NCBI RefSeq assembly: GCF_005298175.1
Contig: NZ_SZYH01000001.1
Coordinates: 2,418,001 to 2,482,000 of the forward strand
Length of the DNA: 64,000 nucleotides
Source: Marinobacter panjinensis
Lineage (GTDB): Bacteria; Pseudomonadota; Gammaproteobacteria; Pseudomonadales; Oleiphilaceae
Reading direction: 5' to 3'
Shown here: piece after piece, positions 25,454 to 36,323 of the stretch
Position numbering within the stretch: position 1 is the first letter of the stretch
Layout: every line of letters starts with the position of its first letter
The notes under the pieces: generated by a model
What the model saw: only the letters and a program-made list of their open reading frames with translations
The model's database searches: none
Told to the model about the DNA's origin: nothing
Made by a program: the position numbers and the translations under genes

Positions 25454-26524
25454 ATGACTAGCAATGCAGAAAACACCTTAAATGAAGACACCAGCGGCGG
25501 CATGGATCTTTTCGGCAAGTACTTGTCGGTCTGGGTGGCCCTGGCCATCGTTGCCGGCGTGGCCGTGGGACAATTTGCGCCCGTGGTGCCGGAGACCCTG
25601 TCGCGCTTTGAGTATGCCCAGGTGTCCATTCCCATTGCGATTCTGATCTGGGCCATGATCTTTCCGATGATGGCCCAGATTGATTTCAGTGCCGTCCTGG
25701 GCGTGAGAAAAGAACCGAAAGGCCTGGCCATCACCACCATCGTGAACTGGCTGATCAAGCCGTTCACCATGTTCGCCATTGCCTGGTTTTTCCTGATGGT
25801 AGTGTTCGAACCATTGATCGCCCCACAATTGGCAAGTGAATACCTCGCAGGCGCTATCCTGCTTGGGGCTGCACCCTGTACCGCCATGGTCTTTGTCTGG
25901 AGCTATCTGACCAAGGGCGATGCAGCCTACACACTGGTGCAGGTGTCGCTGAACGACATCATCATGTTGTTTGCCTTCGCACCGATTGTCGTCGTCCTGC
26001 TGGGCATCTCCAACATCCAGGTGCCCTGGGACACGGTGATCCTGTCGGTGGTTCTGTATATCGTCATTCCCCTGACTGCAGGCTACCTGACCCGCCGCAC
26101 TCTCATCGCCCGGCACGGCGAGCACTGGTACGACGAGGTATTCCTGAAACGCCTCAGCCCCGTCACCCCGGCAGCATTGATCGTTACCCTGGTGCTGCTG
26201 TTTGCCTTTCAGGGCGAAGTGATTCTGAACAATCCGTTGCATATCGTACTGATCGCCGTGCCGCTGGTCGTACAGACTTTCCTGATTTTCTTCCTCGCCT
26301 ACGGATGGGCCAGGTTGTGGAAAGTCCGCCACTGTATCGCGGCGCCCGGAGCCATGATCGGTGCCAGCAATTTCTTCGAACTGGCAGTGGCCGCGGCCAT
26401 TGCCCTTTTCGGGTTGCAGTCCGGCGCAGCTCTGGCAACGGTGGTTGGCGTGCTGGTGGAAGTTCCCCTGATGCTGGTATTGGTGCGCATCGCCAACAAG
26501 ACCCGGGACCGGTTCCCGGCCTGA
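25454..26524 (+). CDS. acr3: ACR3-family arsenite efflux permease
   Basis: Inner-membrane arsenite exporter with ten helices, 356 residues. Visible are the essential cysteine motif GAAPCTAMVFVWSYLTKGD and the matching region GAMIGASNFFELAVAAAI. The start is ATG 25454 with GAGG 6 bases upstream; an in-frame ATG at 25433 has no ribosome site. It stands alone, divergent from the arsC-arsR/GAPDH/arsJ operon, so arsenite made by the reductase domain is exported here while arsenate can be removed by the GAPDH-ArsJ route. Confidence 0.95.
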   Translation: MTSNAENTLNEDTSGGMDLFGKYLSVWVALAIVAGVAVGQFAPVVPETLSRFEYAQVSIPIAILIWAMIFPMMAQIDFSAVLGVRKEPKGLAITTIVNWLIKPFTMFAIAWFFLMVVFEPLIAPQLASEYLAGAILLGAAPCTAMVFVWSYLTKGDAAYTLVQVSLNDIIMLFAFAPIVVVLLGISNIQVPWDTVILSVVLYIVIPLTAGYLTRRTLIARHGEHWYDEVFLKRLSPVTPAALIVTLVLLFAFQGEVILNNPLHIVLIAVPLVVQTFLIFFLAYGWARLWKVRHCIAAPGAMIGASNFFELAVAAAIALFGLQSGAALATVVGVLVEVPLMLVLVRIANKTRDRFPA

Positions 26525-26530
26525 GGGCCC

Positions 26531-26555
26531 CGGGGAAAGCGGAGCCCGCTCCCCC
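26531..26555. terminator. Hairpin after acr3
   Basis: AGCGG/CCGCT stem extended by GGGG/CCCC across a two-base bulge, just after the acr3 stop. There is no T-run, so intrinsic termination is uncertain. Confidence 0.35.
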
Positions 26556-26615
26556 GCATGCTGCTGGTGAGCTAGGCTCCTTAATGAGGCCACTCAGACT
26601 GTTTGGAGCACACGC

Positions 26616-27569
26616 ATGCTTAGGTTCTTCAGGATCGTGGATGGTTTGATCAAGGAAATGGGCAGTTCCGCAGAGGACCCGGCAACCCGGGTAAAACAGG
26701 CGGACTGGATCGACGCCTGCGAACCCGACGAAAAGGAACGACAGATACTCCAGGAATTGCTGAAAACCGATATCCCGGAGTTCGATGACGTGGAGGAAAT
26801 CGAGGCGTCAGCGCGCTGCTTTGTCGATCAGGCCGGCGTGCACGTGCACTCCCTTTTTCTCAACCTGGCGGAAGGACGCCACAACACGGTATCTGTCGCG
26901 TTCATACTGCAGCGGAACCGCCTGATTACCATCCGCGAAAGCGAGCTTGCGGACTTCCGGTTACTCAGAATGCGCGCGCGCCGTGAACAGGTTGAGGCAC
27001 GGGATGTGTCCGAAATGCTGGTCACTCTGCTCGAACAGAAGGTTGAGAACCACGCCGACGGGCTTGAGGATCTGCACCGGCAGCTAGAGGAAGTCAGCTA
27101 CCTGGTGCTTGAGGATGAAGAGGCCGAGCTGGACGAGGCCATCAACCGCCTCGCCAAGCTGGAAGACAGCAACGGCAAGACCCGTCTGTGCCTGATGGAT
27201 ACCCAGCGCAATATCTCGTTCCTGCTGCGTCACCTGCGCAAGGACAGCGAGCAACGGGAGACGCTCCGGGAAATCAATCGCGACATCGAAACCCTGATGT
27301 CCCACACCACCTTCCTGTTCGACAAGATCAACTTCCTGATGGACTCTACCCAGGGTTTCATCAACATCGAGCAGAACCAGATCATCAAGACCTTTTCGAT
27401 TGCGGCTGTGGTTTTCCTGCCACCGACACTGATTGCCAGCATTTACGGCATGAACTTCCAGCACATGCCGGAGCTGGAGTGGCTATTGGGTTATCCGGGG
27501 GCGATTGTGCTGATGGTATCCGCCGGGTTTGCACCTTACTGGTACTTCAAGCGCAAAGGCTGGCTCTGA
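26616..27569 (+). CDS. corA: CorA-family divalent cation transporter
   Basis: Magnesium/cobalt channel of the CorA family: a long cytoplasmic, helical and acidic N-terminal funnel of about 255 residues, then two C-terminal transmembrane helices with the YGMNF pore signature between them, and a short basic tail. Length 317 is normal. GGAG lies 8 bases before the ATG. Zinc export (ZntB-like) cannot be excluded from sequence alone. A long inverted repeat follows it. Confidence 0.93.
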   Translation: MLRFFRIVDGLIKEMGSSAEDPATRVKQADWIDACEPDEKERQILQELLKTDIPEFDDVEEIEASARCFVDQAGVHVHSLFLNLAEGRHNTVSVAFILQRNRLITIRESELADFRLLRMRARREQVEARDVSEMLVTLLEQKVENHADGLEDLHRQLEEVSYLVLEDEEAELDEAINRLAKLEDSNGKTRLCLMDTQRNISFLLRHLRKDSEQRETLREINRDIETLMSHTTFLFDKINFLMDSTQGFINIEQNQIIKTFSIAAVVFLPPTLIASIYGMNFQHMPELEWLLGYPGAIVLMVSAGFAPYWYFKRKGWL

Positions 27570-27587
27570 GCTTGCCGCACAGGAACC

Positions 27588-27669
27588 GTAGGTCGGATTA
27601 GCGAAGCGTAATCCGACAAATAGTATCGACTTGCATAGTGTCGGATTACGCTTCGCTAATCCGACCTAC
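27588..27669. repeat. REP-like perfect 31-bp inverted repeat
   Basis: Positions 27588-27618 and 27639-27669 are perfect reverse complements around a 20-base loop; each arm contains GTAGGTCGGATTAGCGAAG. This sequence type (GGTCGGATTAGCGAAGCGTAATCCGAC) recurs in many gammaproteobacterial genomes as an extragenic palindrome. It fills the gap between convergent corA and uvrD and may stabilise or terminate both transcripts. Confidence 0.88.
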
Positions 27670-27683
27670 TTCTGCAACCGAAC

Positions 27684-29849
<2,166 letters not shown>

Positions 29850-29995
29850 TGATAAATATCACTGTGCTTGGGTGGCTTTGACTTGCGAATTATAACAGGG
29901 CCGGGACCGACGGGGGTGACTGGTGCCAGATAAAGGTATTCACCCAAATCCCGCAGGGAACGGTCGCCAACTCCGCCGAAAACACAAATTAACAC

Positions 29996-30011
29996 TGTGA
30001 TACAAATCACA
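29996..30011. promoter_or_regulatory. Perfect CRP/Vfr consensus site upstream of the chemoreceptor gene
   Basis: TGTGATACAAATCACA fits TGTGA-N6-TCACA exactly. It lies 75 bp before the chemoreceptor ATG, in the gap between divergent uvrD and the chemoreceptor. TAAACT at 30036-30041 is a possible -10, which would place the site near -44, close to a class II activator position. Confidence 0.7.
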
Positions 30012-30085
30012 ATGTTATCTAGTTAGCAGACTACCTAAACTGCAGCAGCCTCAAGTCCCGAGGTGGGTTGTCCGGGAATCACACC

Positions 30086-31699
30086 ATGCTGTCATCACTC
30101 AAGATCTCACAAAAGCTCAGCCTGCTGGTTGGCGTCGCAATCGTTGCTTTCGTTATCAGTCAGGGTTTCTCCATCCTTACGGAACGTTCGAACTCTGAAC
30201 GTCTGAACCAGGTGAAGGACAGATTGTACCCGACCTTGGAGCTCACGACGGTCAATCTGGGCCAGCTGCAACTGATGGAGCAGCAAATCAATGGATCCGT
30301 AGCCACCGGTGATGATCAGCAACTGGACGATACACGGGAATTCCGCGACACCATTTTAGCGAATTTGCGCGAAGTGTCCGATCTGAACCCGGAACTGGCC
30401 AAAAACTCTAAAGCCCTCAGCCAGGCCCTCGAGCGCTATTATTCTGAAGCCACGCGTATTGCCACCGCCATCATCGAGGGCACCGCTGACTTTTCCCGCA
30501 TTGGTGATGAAGCCTCTGCCAATGCCCGCAGGCTTGAGCAACTTCGTACCGACCTTAACGACATGCGCCTGCAGACCCGCAGCCGTTTCCAGGGTGCCAT
30601 CACCGACACCGTGGAGGCTTCCAGTACGTCCACCTCTCTGGCTATAACCATACTCGTTGTTGCACTGGTGCTTCTCACGGGGCTCAGCCTGGTGATTGGA
30701 AAATCCATTGGCAATAGCCTGCGACAAATTATTGAATCCCTTGAGAACATGGCTTCTGGTGAAGGTGACCTCACCTCCCGCATCCACTACGAGGGTAAGG
30801 ACGAACTTCGTGAATTGGTGGACCAGTTCAACCTCTTCATTGAAAAACTGCACAAATCCTTTGCCACCATTCGCGATGACGTCAACCGATTAAACTCTGT
30901 CACAGATCATCTGACGAGCACCAGTCAGACCAACCTGGAGCGCATCAGCAGTCAGGCTCAGGCGATTTCATCTACCCGCAACTCAGTGGATGAGCTGGTT
31001 CGCAGTGTAGAAGAGGTCGCTGGTTTTGCCTCCAGCGCGTCTGACCAGACACAGGATGCTGCAAAGTTTGCCCAGTCGGGTCAGGAGAAGGTCAACATTA
31101 ACGTTGCCAGCATTCGTGAACTGGTGGCCGAGATCGAAAAAACGTCCAGTCTTGTTAACCAGTTTGATGAATTCTCTTCCCGGGTAGGCGGACTGCTGGA
31201 CACGATCCAGACAGTTGCGGAACAGACCAACCTGCTGGCACTCAACGCTGCGATTGAAGCGGCCCGCGCCGGTGACCACGGGCGTGGATTCGCCGTAGTT
31301 GCCGACGAAGTGCGTGGCCTGGCCGTTCGCACCCACAAGTCGACTGAAGAAATCCAGGGTGTCATTTCCGAGCTATCGAAGCTTTCGTCGGCTGCCGTGA
31401 CCTCCATGGAACACAGCGTCAGCAAGGCCCACCAGGGAGTGGAAGCCACCACGGAGTCGGGTGAAATCCTCAATCGCATTCTCAGCAACGTACAGCAGAT
31501 CAGTGAGCTTAACGAACAGATCGCTGCAGCCACCTATGAACAGAGCACCACGTTCAATGAAGTAACCGGCCAAATGACAAACATGCACAGAAACGCAGAA
31601 GCCGTAATGGAGAGCACTGATGAACTGGATGTGGTCAGCCGTGACATCCAGAAGGTGAGCTCGGGTCTGCATTCAGTGGCCAGTCAGTTTCGAGTTTAA
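30086..31699 (+). CDS. Methyl-accepting chemotaxis protein
   Basis: Transmembrane chemoreceptor of 537 residues: TM1 about 10-30, a helical periplasmic region of about 150 residues (four-helix-bundle type, no PAS/Cache motif visible), TM2 near 185-210, a HAMP domain, and the signalling domain with the conserved hairpin tip [18 protein letters not shown]. It reports ligand binding to CheW/CheA. The start is taken as ATG 30086; TTG 30068 in frame is less likely. Followed by an outer-membrane porin and a small PstS-like protein on the same strand, which suggests a shared ligand. A perfect CRP-type site lies upstream. Confidence 0.92.
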   Translation: MLSSLKISQKLSLLVGVAIVAFVISQGFSILTERSNSERLNQVKDRLYPTLELTTVNLGQLQLMEQQINGSVATGDDQQLDDTREFRDTILANLREVSDLNPELAKNSKALSQALERYYSEATRIATAIIEGTADFSRIGDEASANARRLEQLRTDLNDMRLQTRSRFQGAITDTVEASSTSTSLAITILVVALVLLTGLSLVIGKSIGNSLRQIIESLENMASGEGDLTSRIHYEGKDELRELVDQFNLFIEKLHKSFATIRDDVNRLNSVTDHLTSTSQTNLERISSQAQAISSTRNSVDELVRSVEEVAGFASSASDQTQDAAKFAQSGQEKVNINVASIRELVAEIEKTSSLVNQFDEFSSRVGGLLDTIQTVAEQTNLLALNAAIEAARAGDHGRGFAVVADEVRGLAVRTHKSTEEIQGVISELSKLSSAAVTSMEHSVSKAHQGVEATTESGEILNRILSNVQQISELNEQIAAATYEQSTTFNEVTGQMTNMHRNAEAVMESTDELDVVSRDIQKVSSGLHSVASQFRV

Positions 31700-31733
31700 T
31701 TCGCCCTACCCTCCCAACCAGGAATAGCAAACT

Positions 31734-32963
31734 ATGAGAATCTACTTTCGCCTGGCGCCCCTCGCGCTTGCCATCGCTGCCGGCAGTGTCATGGCGCAGT
31801 CCAGTGACGAAGCCGTTGCCCAGATGCAACAGCAACTCAAGGCCATGCAACAACAGCTGAACTCAGTGAACAATGATCGCGTTCGCTTCAACGGCTTTTT
31901 CAGCACCGGCTACAGCCGCGCCAGCAATGATGCAGGCTTTGACGGCATTACTGAGGAAACCAGCGTTGCCGATCAGAGTCTGCTGGCGCTGCAGGGCACG
32001 TTTGATGTCACCGAAAAGAGCCAGGCGGTCATGCAGCTGGTCGGCCGCGGATCCGAGGACTGGGATCCCGTGATCGAGTGGGCTTACCTGAGCCATCGGC
32101 CCACCAACAATCTGCAGCTACGTGCCGGCAAGATGCGTCTGCCATTTTTCATGTACTCGGACTCGCTGGAAGTGGGCTACTCCCAGACCTGGGCCCGACC
32201 TCCTGCCGCAGTTTATGACCCTGTAGCAATTCAAAGCTACGTGGGCGCTGATGCCACCCATACCCTGAACTTCGATGGTTCATCACTGACCACCCAAGTG
32301 TTCACCGGCTTTACCGAGGAAGAAGGCAACATTTCCGAAGTTGAGTTGCGTAATACTGCAGGTTTGACCCTGGGCTGGACCGATTACGTCTGGACAGTGA
32401 GAGGTATTGCGGCCACCGGAGAAACTTCAATCAATGCCACCCGCCTCGCAGCCATTGCCGAAGCCAATGGGCTTCAGTTGGTTGATGGCCAGGCGATTCT
32501 CGCCGATGAAGAAAGAGGCAATTTCTTCGGTATTGGCCTGGGCTTTGATGACGGCACCTGGCAGGTTATTTCCGAAATTACCCGGGTAGAAGTTGACGGT
32601 AAGTTCGCTGATACCGACTCTGCTTACCTTTCTGTTGCCCGTCGTTTCGGAGCGTTCACACCCTATGCCGTCATTGGCTGGGTTGAAAGCCAGGACAATG
32701 ACGAGCGGGAAGCCGCATTCCTCGCCCAGGCCCCCTCGGGTGCAGTCGTGCCAGCCGTGCCGGAATCGATACTCAACACGCGCCGGGATGAATACAGCGT
32801 CGGTATGCGCTGGGATATCACACCCGGTGTTGCCATCAAAGCGGACATTACCCATGTTCGTGGATTTGAAGATTCAGCCGGGGGGCTCAACCCCGCTTTT
32901 GTTCTGACCAGCGACAACGACAGCACCAACGTTTATACCCTTAAACTCGACTCGGCATTCTGA
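31734..32963 (+). CDS. Outer-membrane porin-like protein with N-terminal coiled coil
   Basis: Signal peptide (LAPLALAIAAGSVMA, cleavage before QSSDE), then a short Gln-rich coiled coil (AQMQQQLKAMQQQLNSV) that could trimerise or touch peptidoglycan, then a beta-barrel of about 370 residues (FNGFFSTGYSRASND, LRAGKMRLPFFMYSD) ending in Phe. It resembles DcaP-like or phosphate-selective porins in layout, but the substrate is not determined. It sits 34 bp after the chemoreceptor and 11 bp before a PstS-like protein, so all three are probably one operon. Confidence 0.75.
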   Translation: MRIYFRLAPLALAIAAGSVMAQSSDEAVAQMQQQLKAMQQQLNSVNNDRVRFNGFFSTGYSRASNDAGFDGITEETSVADQSLLALQGTFDVTEKSQAVMQLVGRGSEDWDPVIEWAYLSHRPTNNLQLRAGKMRLPFFMYSDSLEVGYSQTWARPPAAVYDPVAIQSYVGADATHTLNFDGSSLTTQVFTGFTEEEGNISEVELRNTAGLTLGWTDYVWTVRGIAATGETSINATRLAAIAEANGLQLVDGQAILADEERGNFFGIGLGFDDGTWQVISEITRVEVDGKFADTDSAYLSVARRFGAFTPYAVIGWVESQDNDEREAAFLAQAPSGAVVPAVPESILNTRRDEYSVGMRWDITPGVAIKADITHVRGFEDSAGGLNPAFVLTSDNDSTNVYTLKLDSAF

Positions 32964-32974
32964 GGAGGCCTGAC

Positions 32975-33388
32975 ATGAACAAGCAAAGCCTGATTATACT
33001 GGCAAGCCTGCTGCTCAGCCCCCTGGCGATGGCTGAGGTGGTGGTTATTGGCCATCCCGCTGGCCCGGACAGTATCAGTTCGAACCAGGTCCGGGATATC
33101 TACCTGAATCGCAGCCAGCAACTGCCAGATGGCCAAAAAGCCAGGGCGTTCGAACTCCCGGAAGGCAACAGCGCCCGCTCGGAGTTTCACGATAAGGTCA
33201 CTGGCCGTAACGATGCCCAACTCAAGGCTTTCTGGTCTCAACAAGTGTTCACTGGTCGTGGCCAACCGCCCGAGGAACAAGGCAATGCCGCGGCAATAAA
33301 AGCCCGGGTTTTATCTACGCCGGGCAGCATTGGCTATCTTGATGCTGCGGATGTGGACGCTACAGTCAAGGTTATATTGACGCCGTAA
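32975..33388 (+). CDS. Small PstS-like periplasmic protein
   Basis: 137 residues: a signal peptide (NKQSLIILASLLLSPLAMA) and one alpha/beta domain resembling the N-terminal lobe of phosphate-binding proteins (VVVIGHPAGPDSISSNQVRDIYL, FELPEGNSARSEFHDKV, PGSIGYLDAADVD). These single-lobe forms are about half the size of PstS, and no ABC permease is nearby. With the chemoreceptor and porin upstream, a sensing or taxis role is an inference. AGGAGG precedes the ATG. A truncated second copy follows immediately. Confidence 0.75.
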   Translation: MNKQSLIILASLLLSPLAMAEVVVIGHPAGPDSISSNQVRDIYLNRSQQLPDGQKARAFELPEGNSARSEFHDKVTGRNDAQLKAFWSQQVFTGRGQPPEEQGNAAAIKARVLSTPGSIGYLDAADVDATVKVILTP

Positions 33389-33414
33389 GTTTCCAATACC
33401 CGGGGGGCCAGCCA

Positions 33415-33697
33415 ATGGCCGGGCCCCGGGCAGAACTGGTCATCATCGGCCATCACGGTGGCCCCGACACCATTACGTCACAACAGGTAAAGGACATTTA
33501 CCTGAACCGCAGCTCACGCCTGGCTGAAGTCGTTCTGGTCACGACAGGTGTTAACCGGGAAGGGGCATCCGCCGAGGGAGGTCTCCTCGGCGAACAGTAT
33601 GAAGAGTGTGGTGTCATCCACCCTGGGCAGTATCGGCTATCTCGACTCTACCCTGGTGGATGATTCGGTGAAGGTCCTGTTGACGCCGCAGCCTTAA
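33415..33697 (+). pseudogene. Broken tandem copy of the small PstS-like gene
   Basis: The frame from 33415 reads LVIIGHHGGPDTITSQQVKD then YLNRSSRL, matching the start of the mature upstream protein. It then goes out of frame. Reading the shifted frame from about 33523 gives LKSFWSRQVLTGKGHPP and later TLGSIGYLDSTLVDDSVKV and a TAA at 33695, again matching the upstream copy (LKAFWSQQVFTGRG; PGSIGYLDAADVD). About 35 residues between the two matches are missing, so an out-of-frame deletion removed the middle. No signal peptide is seen. Its end overlaps the aldehyde dehydrogenase stop. Confidence 0.85.
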
Positions 33698-35145
33698 AAG
33701 CCGCGGGGTACAGTCTGGGCTTCGACAAATTCGAACAGGCCTTCCAGGCCGCCCTCACGGCCGATGCCGGAGGCCTTCATACCACCGAAAGGCGCTTCCG
33801 GCGTTGGGCCGGTCCCGGTGTTCCAGCCACAGTGGCCAAAACGTAGCCCGGCAGCCACTCGCTGGGCACGCTCCGCATCTGCAGTGAACACATAGGAGGC
33901 CAGGCCGAATTCGGTGTCGTTACCGGCTTCTATGACTTCCTCTTCGGTACGGAACAGGGCCATGGGCACCAGTGGACCAAAGGTCTCTTCGCGATAACAC
34001 TCCATATCCCGGTTAACACCGGTGATCACCGTTGGCGGAAAGAAAAGACCATCACCCAGTTCCTTCGGCTGTTTACCGGCAACGAGGCCAGCGCCCTTCT
34101 CGAGCGCATCTTCAAGGTGGCGTCTGACTTTGTCGAAGCCGGCCTTGTTGATCAGCGGGCCGAGATCGACATCACCGTTGATACCGTCACCTACCGTCAT
34201 CTTGTTCACTCGTTCGGCGAGTTTCTCACCGAAGGCATCGGCCACTTTCTCGTGGACGAAAATCCGGTTGGCGCAGACACAGGTCTGGCCACCGCCACGG
34301 AACTTGTTGGCAATAAGGTTATCGGCAGCGGCATCCAGGTCGGCATCGTCAAAGACGATATACGGTGCGTTACCGCCCAGCTCCAGCGCCAGCTTCTTAA
34401 CCTGGTCTGCCGTGTCCAGGATCAGCTTGCGACCCACTTCCGTGGAACCGGTGAAGCTGAGCATGGGGACGTCGGGGCTCTCGCACAGCACCTTGCCGAT
34501 TACGCTGGCCTTGCCCATCACCAGGTTGACCATGCCATCGGGAATATCTGTGTGCTTGTCCATCAGGGTGAACAGGGCAATCATCGTCAGTGGTGTTTCA
34601 CTGGCCGGCTTGATTACCGATGGGCACCCCGCCGCCAGGGCCGCGGACAGTTTCTTGGCAATCATCCCGATGGGGAAATTCCAGGGCGTAATCAGACCGG
34701 TAACGCCAATGGGGCGATAATGCACGGTCCAGGTACAATCCTTCGGCTTCTCTGTCAGGGTGTGGGCATCCAGCGCCTGGATATGTTTGGAGCAGTAGTC
34801 AAAGAAGCCGGCGGCATAGTCCACTTCGCCCTGGGCTTCCTTGAGGGGTTTGCCGTGCTCCATGCACAGGATGCGCCCCACTTCTTCTTTGTTGGCCTTG
34901 AGAGCGTCGCGGATATCTTCCAGCCATTTGCGCCGGGTTTCAATGCTGTATGGGCTGGTCAGGCGAAGGGCGGATTTGCCGGCGGCAACGGCATCCTTCA
35001 CCTCGCTTTCCGACATCGACGCCACACTGGCAATCACCTTGCCCGTGGCCGGGTTGTAGACATCGAAGGTGTTACCGTCCGGGGATTCAGTCCAGCGACC
35101 GCCGACATAGCCAGTCAGCTTGGGAAGCAATGGTGACTCGATCAT
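33694..35145 (-). CDS. gabD: NAD(P)-dependent aldehyde dehydrogenase, succinate-semialdehyde type
   Basis: Aldehyde dehydrogenase of 483 residues. Motifs: TPWNFP, FTGSTEVGRKL, general base Glu in LALELGGNAP and the nucleophile in GGGQTCVCANRIFV. The overall sequence, including EAPFGGMKASGIGREGG at the end, resembles succinate-semialdehyde dehydrogenase, but close relatives act on glutarate semialdehyde or other aldehydes. GGAG precedes the ATG. It is divergent from an acetylpolyamine-amidohydrolase-like gene, so a polyamine or 4-aminobutyrate breakdown link is possible. Confidence 0.82.
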   Translation of the reverse strand: MIESPLLPKLTGYVGGRWTESPDGNTFDVYNPATGKVIASVASMSESEVKDAVAAGKSALRLTSPYSIETRRKWLEDIRDALKANKEEVGRILCMEHGKPLKEAQGEVDYAAGFFDYCSKHIQALDAHTLTEKPKDCTWTVHYRPIGVTGLITPWNFPIGMIAKKLSAALAAGCPSVIKPASETPLTMIALFTLMDKHTDIPDGMVNLVMGKASVIGKVLCESPDVPMLSFTGSTEVGRKLILDTADQVKKLALELGGNAPYIVFDDADLDAAADNLIANKFRGGGQTCVCANRIFVHEKVADAFGEKLAERVNKMTVGDGINGDVDLGPLINKAGFDKVRRHLEDALEKGAGLVAGKQPKELGDGLFFPPTVITGVNRDMECYREETFGPLVPMALFRTEEEVIEAGNDTEFGLASYVFTADAERAQRVAAGLRFGHCGWNTGTGPTPEAPFGGMKASGIGREGGLEGLFEFVEAQTVPRGF

Positions 35146-35247
35146 CTCGGCTCCTTTTCAAAATGTATAAATTCGGGTTTGCGTCAGTGTGATATGTCTC
35201 TCATAGTGGATGCAGAAACCGCTACTGTAAAGTCAGACAAAGGTGTT

Positions 35248-35275
35248 TTGACCCACACCCGCGGGCGCCTATACT
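35248..35275 (+). promoter_or_regulatory. Sigma-70 promoter of the deacetylase-like gene
   Basis: TTGACC (35248-35253) and TATACT (35270-35275) with 16-bp spacing, giving a start near 35282 and a leader of about 24 bases that contains AGGAGG. Confidence 0.75.
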
Positions 35276-35305
35276 CGAACAATGTCATTATCAGGAGGCC
35301 GGAAT

Positions 35306-36319
35306 ATGAAGGCGTTTTTTCATCCCTCACAGGATCAGCATCTTCCCAAAACGTACTTTACCCGAGGCCAGATGCGCCAGCCCCAGGAAGTACCCGATCG
35401 TACCGGACAAATGCTGGAGGGGCTGAAAGCCATGGGTATCCCGGTGCTGCAGCCCGCGGATCAGGGCGCAGGAGCGATTTCGAAGGTTCACGACCTGAGC
35501 TATCTGCGCTTTCTGGAGTCTGCACACCGGCGCTGGTCAGAAATGGAGGACTGGGGTGACGAAGTCATGTCCAACATCTTTGTGCGCTCACCGAACGCCC
35601 TGAAAGGCATCCTTGCTGAAGCGGCTCGATATCAGGCGGATGGCAGCTGCCCGATCGGTGCAAATACCTGGGCTGCCGCCTACTGGTCTGCCCAGACGGC
35701 TCTCGGTGCCGCCGATGCCCTGATTGCCGGTGAACGCACTGCCTATGCGGTCTGCCGCCCACCGGGGCATCATGCCCGCAAGGACGCAGCCGGCGGCTTC
35801 TGCTACCTCAATAACGCAGCCATTGCTGCGGAACATATGAAAACCCGCTTTCCCCGGATCGCGATACTGGATACCGACATGCACCACGGCCAGGGCATCC
35901 AGGAAATCTTCTACGATCGCAGCGATGTCCTTTACGTATCCATTCACGGCGACCCCACCAATTTCTACCCGGTAGTCAGTGGTTACGAAGACGAACGTGG
36001 TGAAGGCGAGGGGCTTGGTTACAACATCAACCTGCCGATGCCTCACGGCTCGTCAGAGGACGACTTCTTCGCAAAACTTGAGGAGGCACTGGCCGCCATT
36101 CGCCTGTTCCAGCCAGACGCGCTGATACTTCCTCTCGGGTTCGACATCTATCACAACGATCCCCAGGCCAAAGTGTCAGTCTCCTCGGAAGGGTTCTGCC
36201 GTCTGGCTACCCATATCCGTCAGACCGGCCTGCCCACACTGATTGTGCAGGAAGGCGGCTATGATCTGGAAACCCTGAGCGAGAACGTGCAGCAGTTCTT
36301 CAAGGGGCTGGAAGGCTAA
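35306..36319 (+). CDS. Histone deacetylase / acetylpolyamine amidohydrolase-like hydrolase
   Basis: Zinc-dependent deacetylase of the arginase/HDAC fold, 337 residues. Active-site features: CRPPGHHA (His pair), LDTDMHHGQGIQ (zinc Asp and His), GFDIYHNDPQ (second zinc Asp) and QEGGYD at the end. Bacterial members of this type, such as AphA/AphB in Pseudomonas, deacetylate acetylated polyamines. The start is ATG 35306 with AGGAGG 7 bases upstream; an in-frame upstream ATG at 35282 coincides with the predicted transcription start. It converges on thiI with a 4-bp gap. Confidence 0.88.
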   Translation: MKAFFHPSQDQHLPKTYFTRGQMRQPQEVPDRTGQMLEGLKAMGIPVLQPADQGAGAISKVHDLSYLRFLESAHRRWSEMEDWGDEVMSNIFVRSPNALKGILAEAARYQADGSCPIGANTWAAAYWSAQTALGAADALIAGERTAYAVCRPPGHHARKDAAGGFCYLNNAAIAAEHMKTRFPRIAILDTDMHHGQGIQEIFYDRSDVLYVSIHGDPTNFYPVVSGYEDERGEGEGLGYNINLPMPHGSSEDDFFAKLEEALAAIRLFQPDALILPLGFDIYHNDPQAKVSVSSEGFCRLATHIRQTGLPTLIVQEGGYDLETLSENVQQFFKGLEG

Positions 36320-36323
36320 GCGG

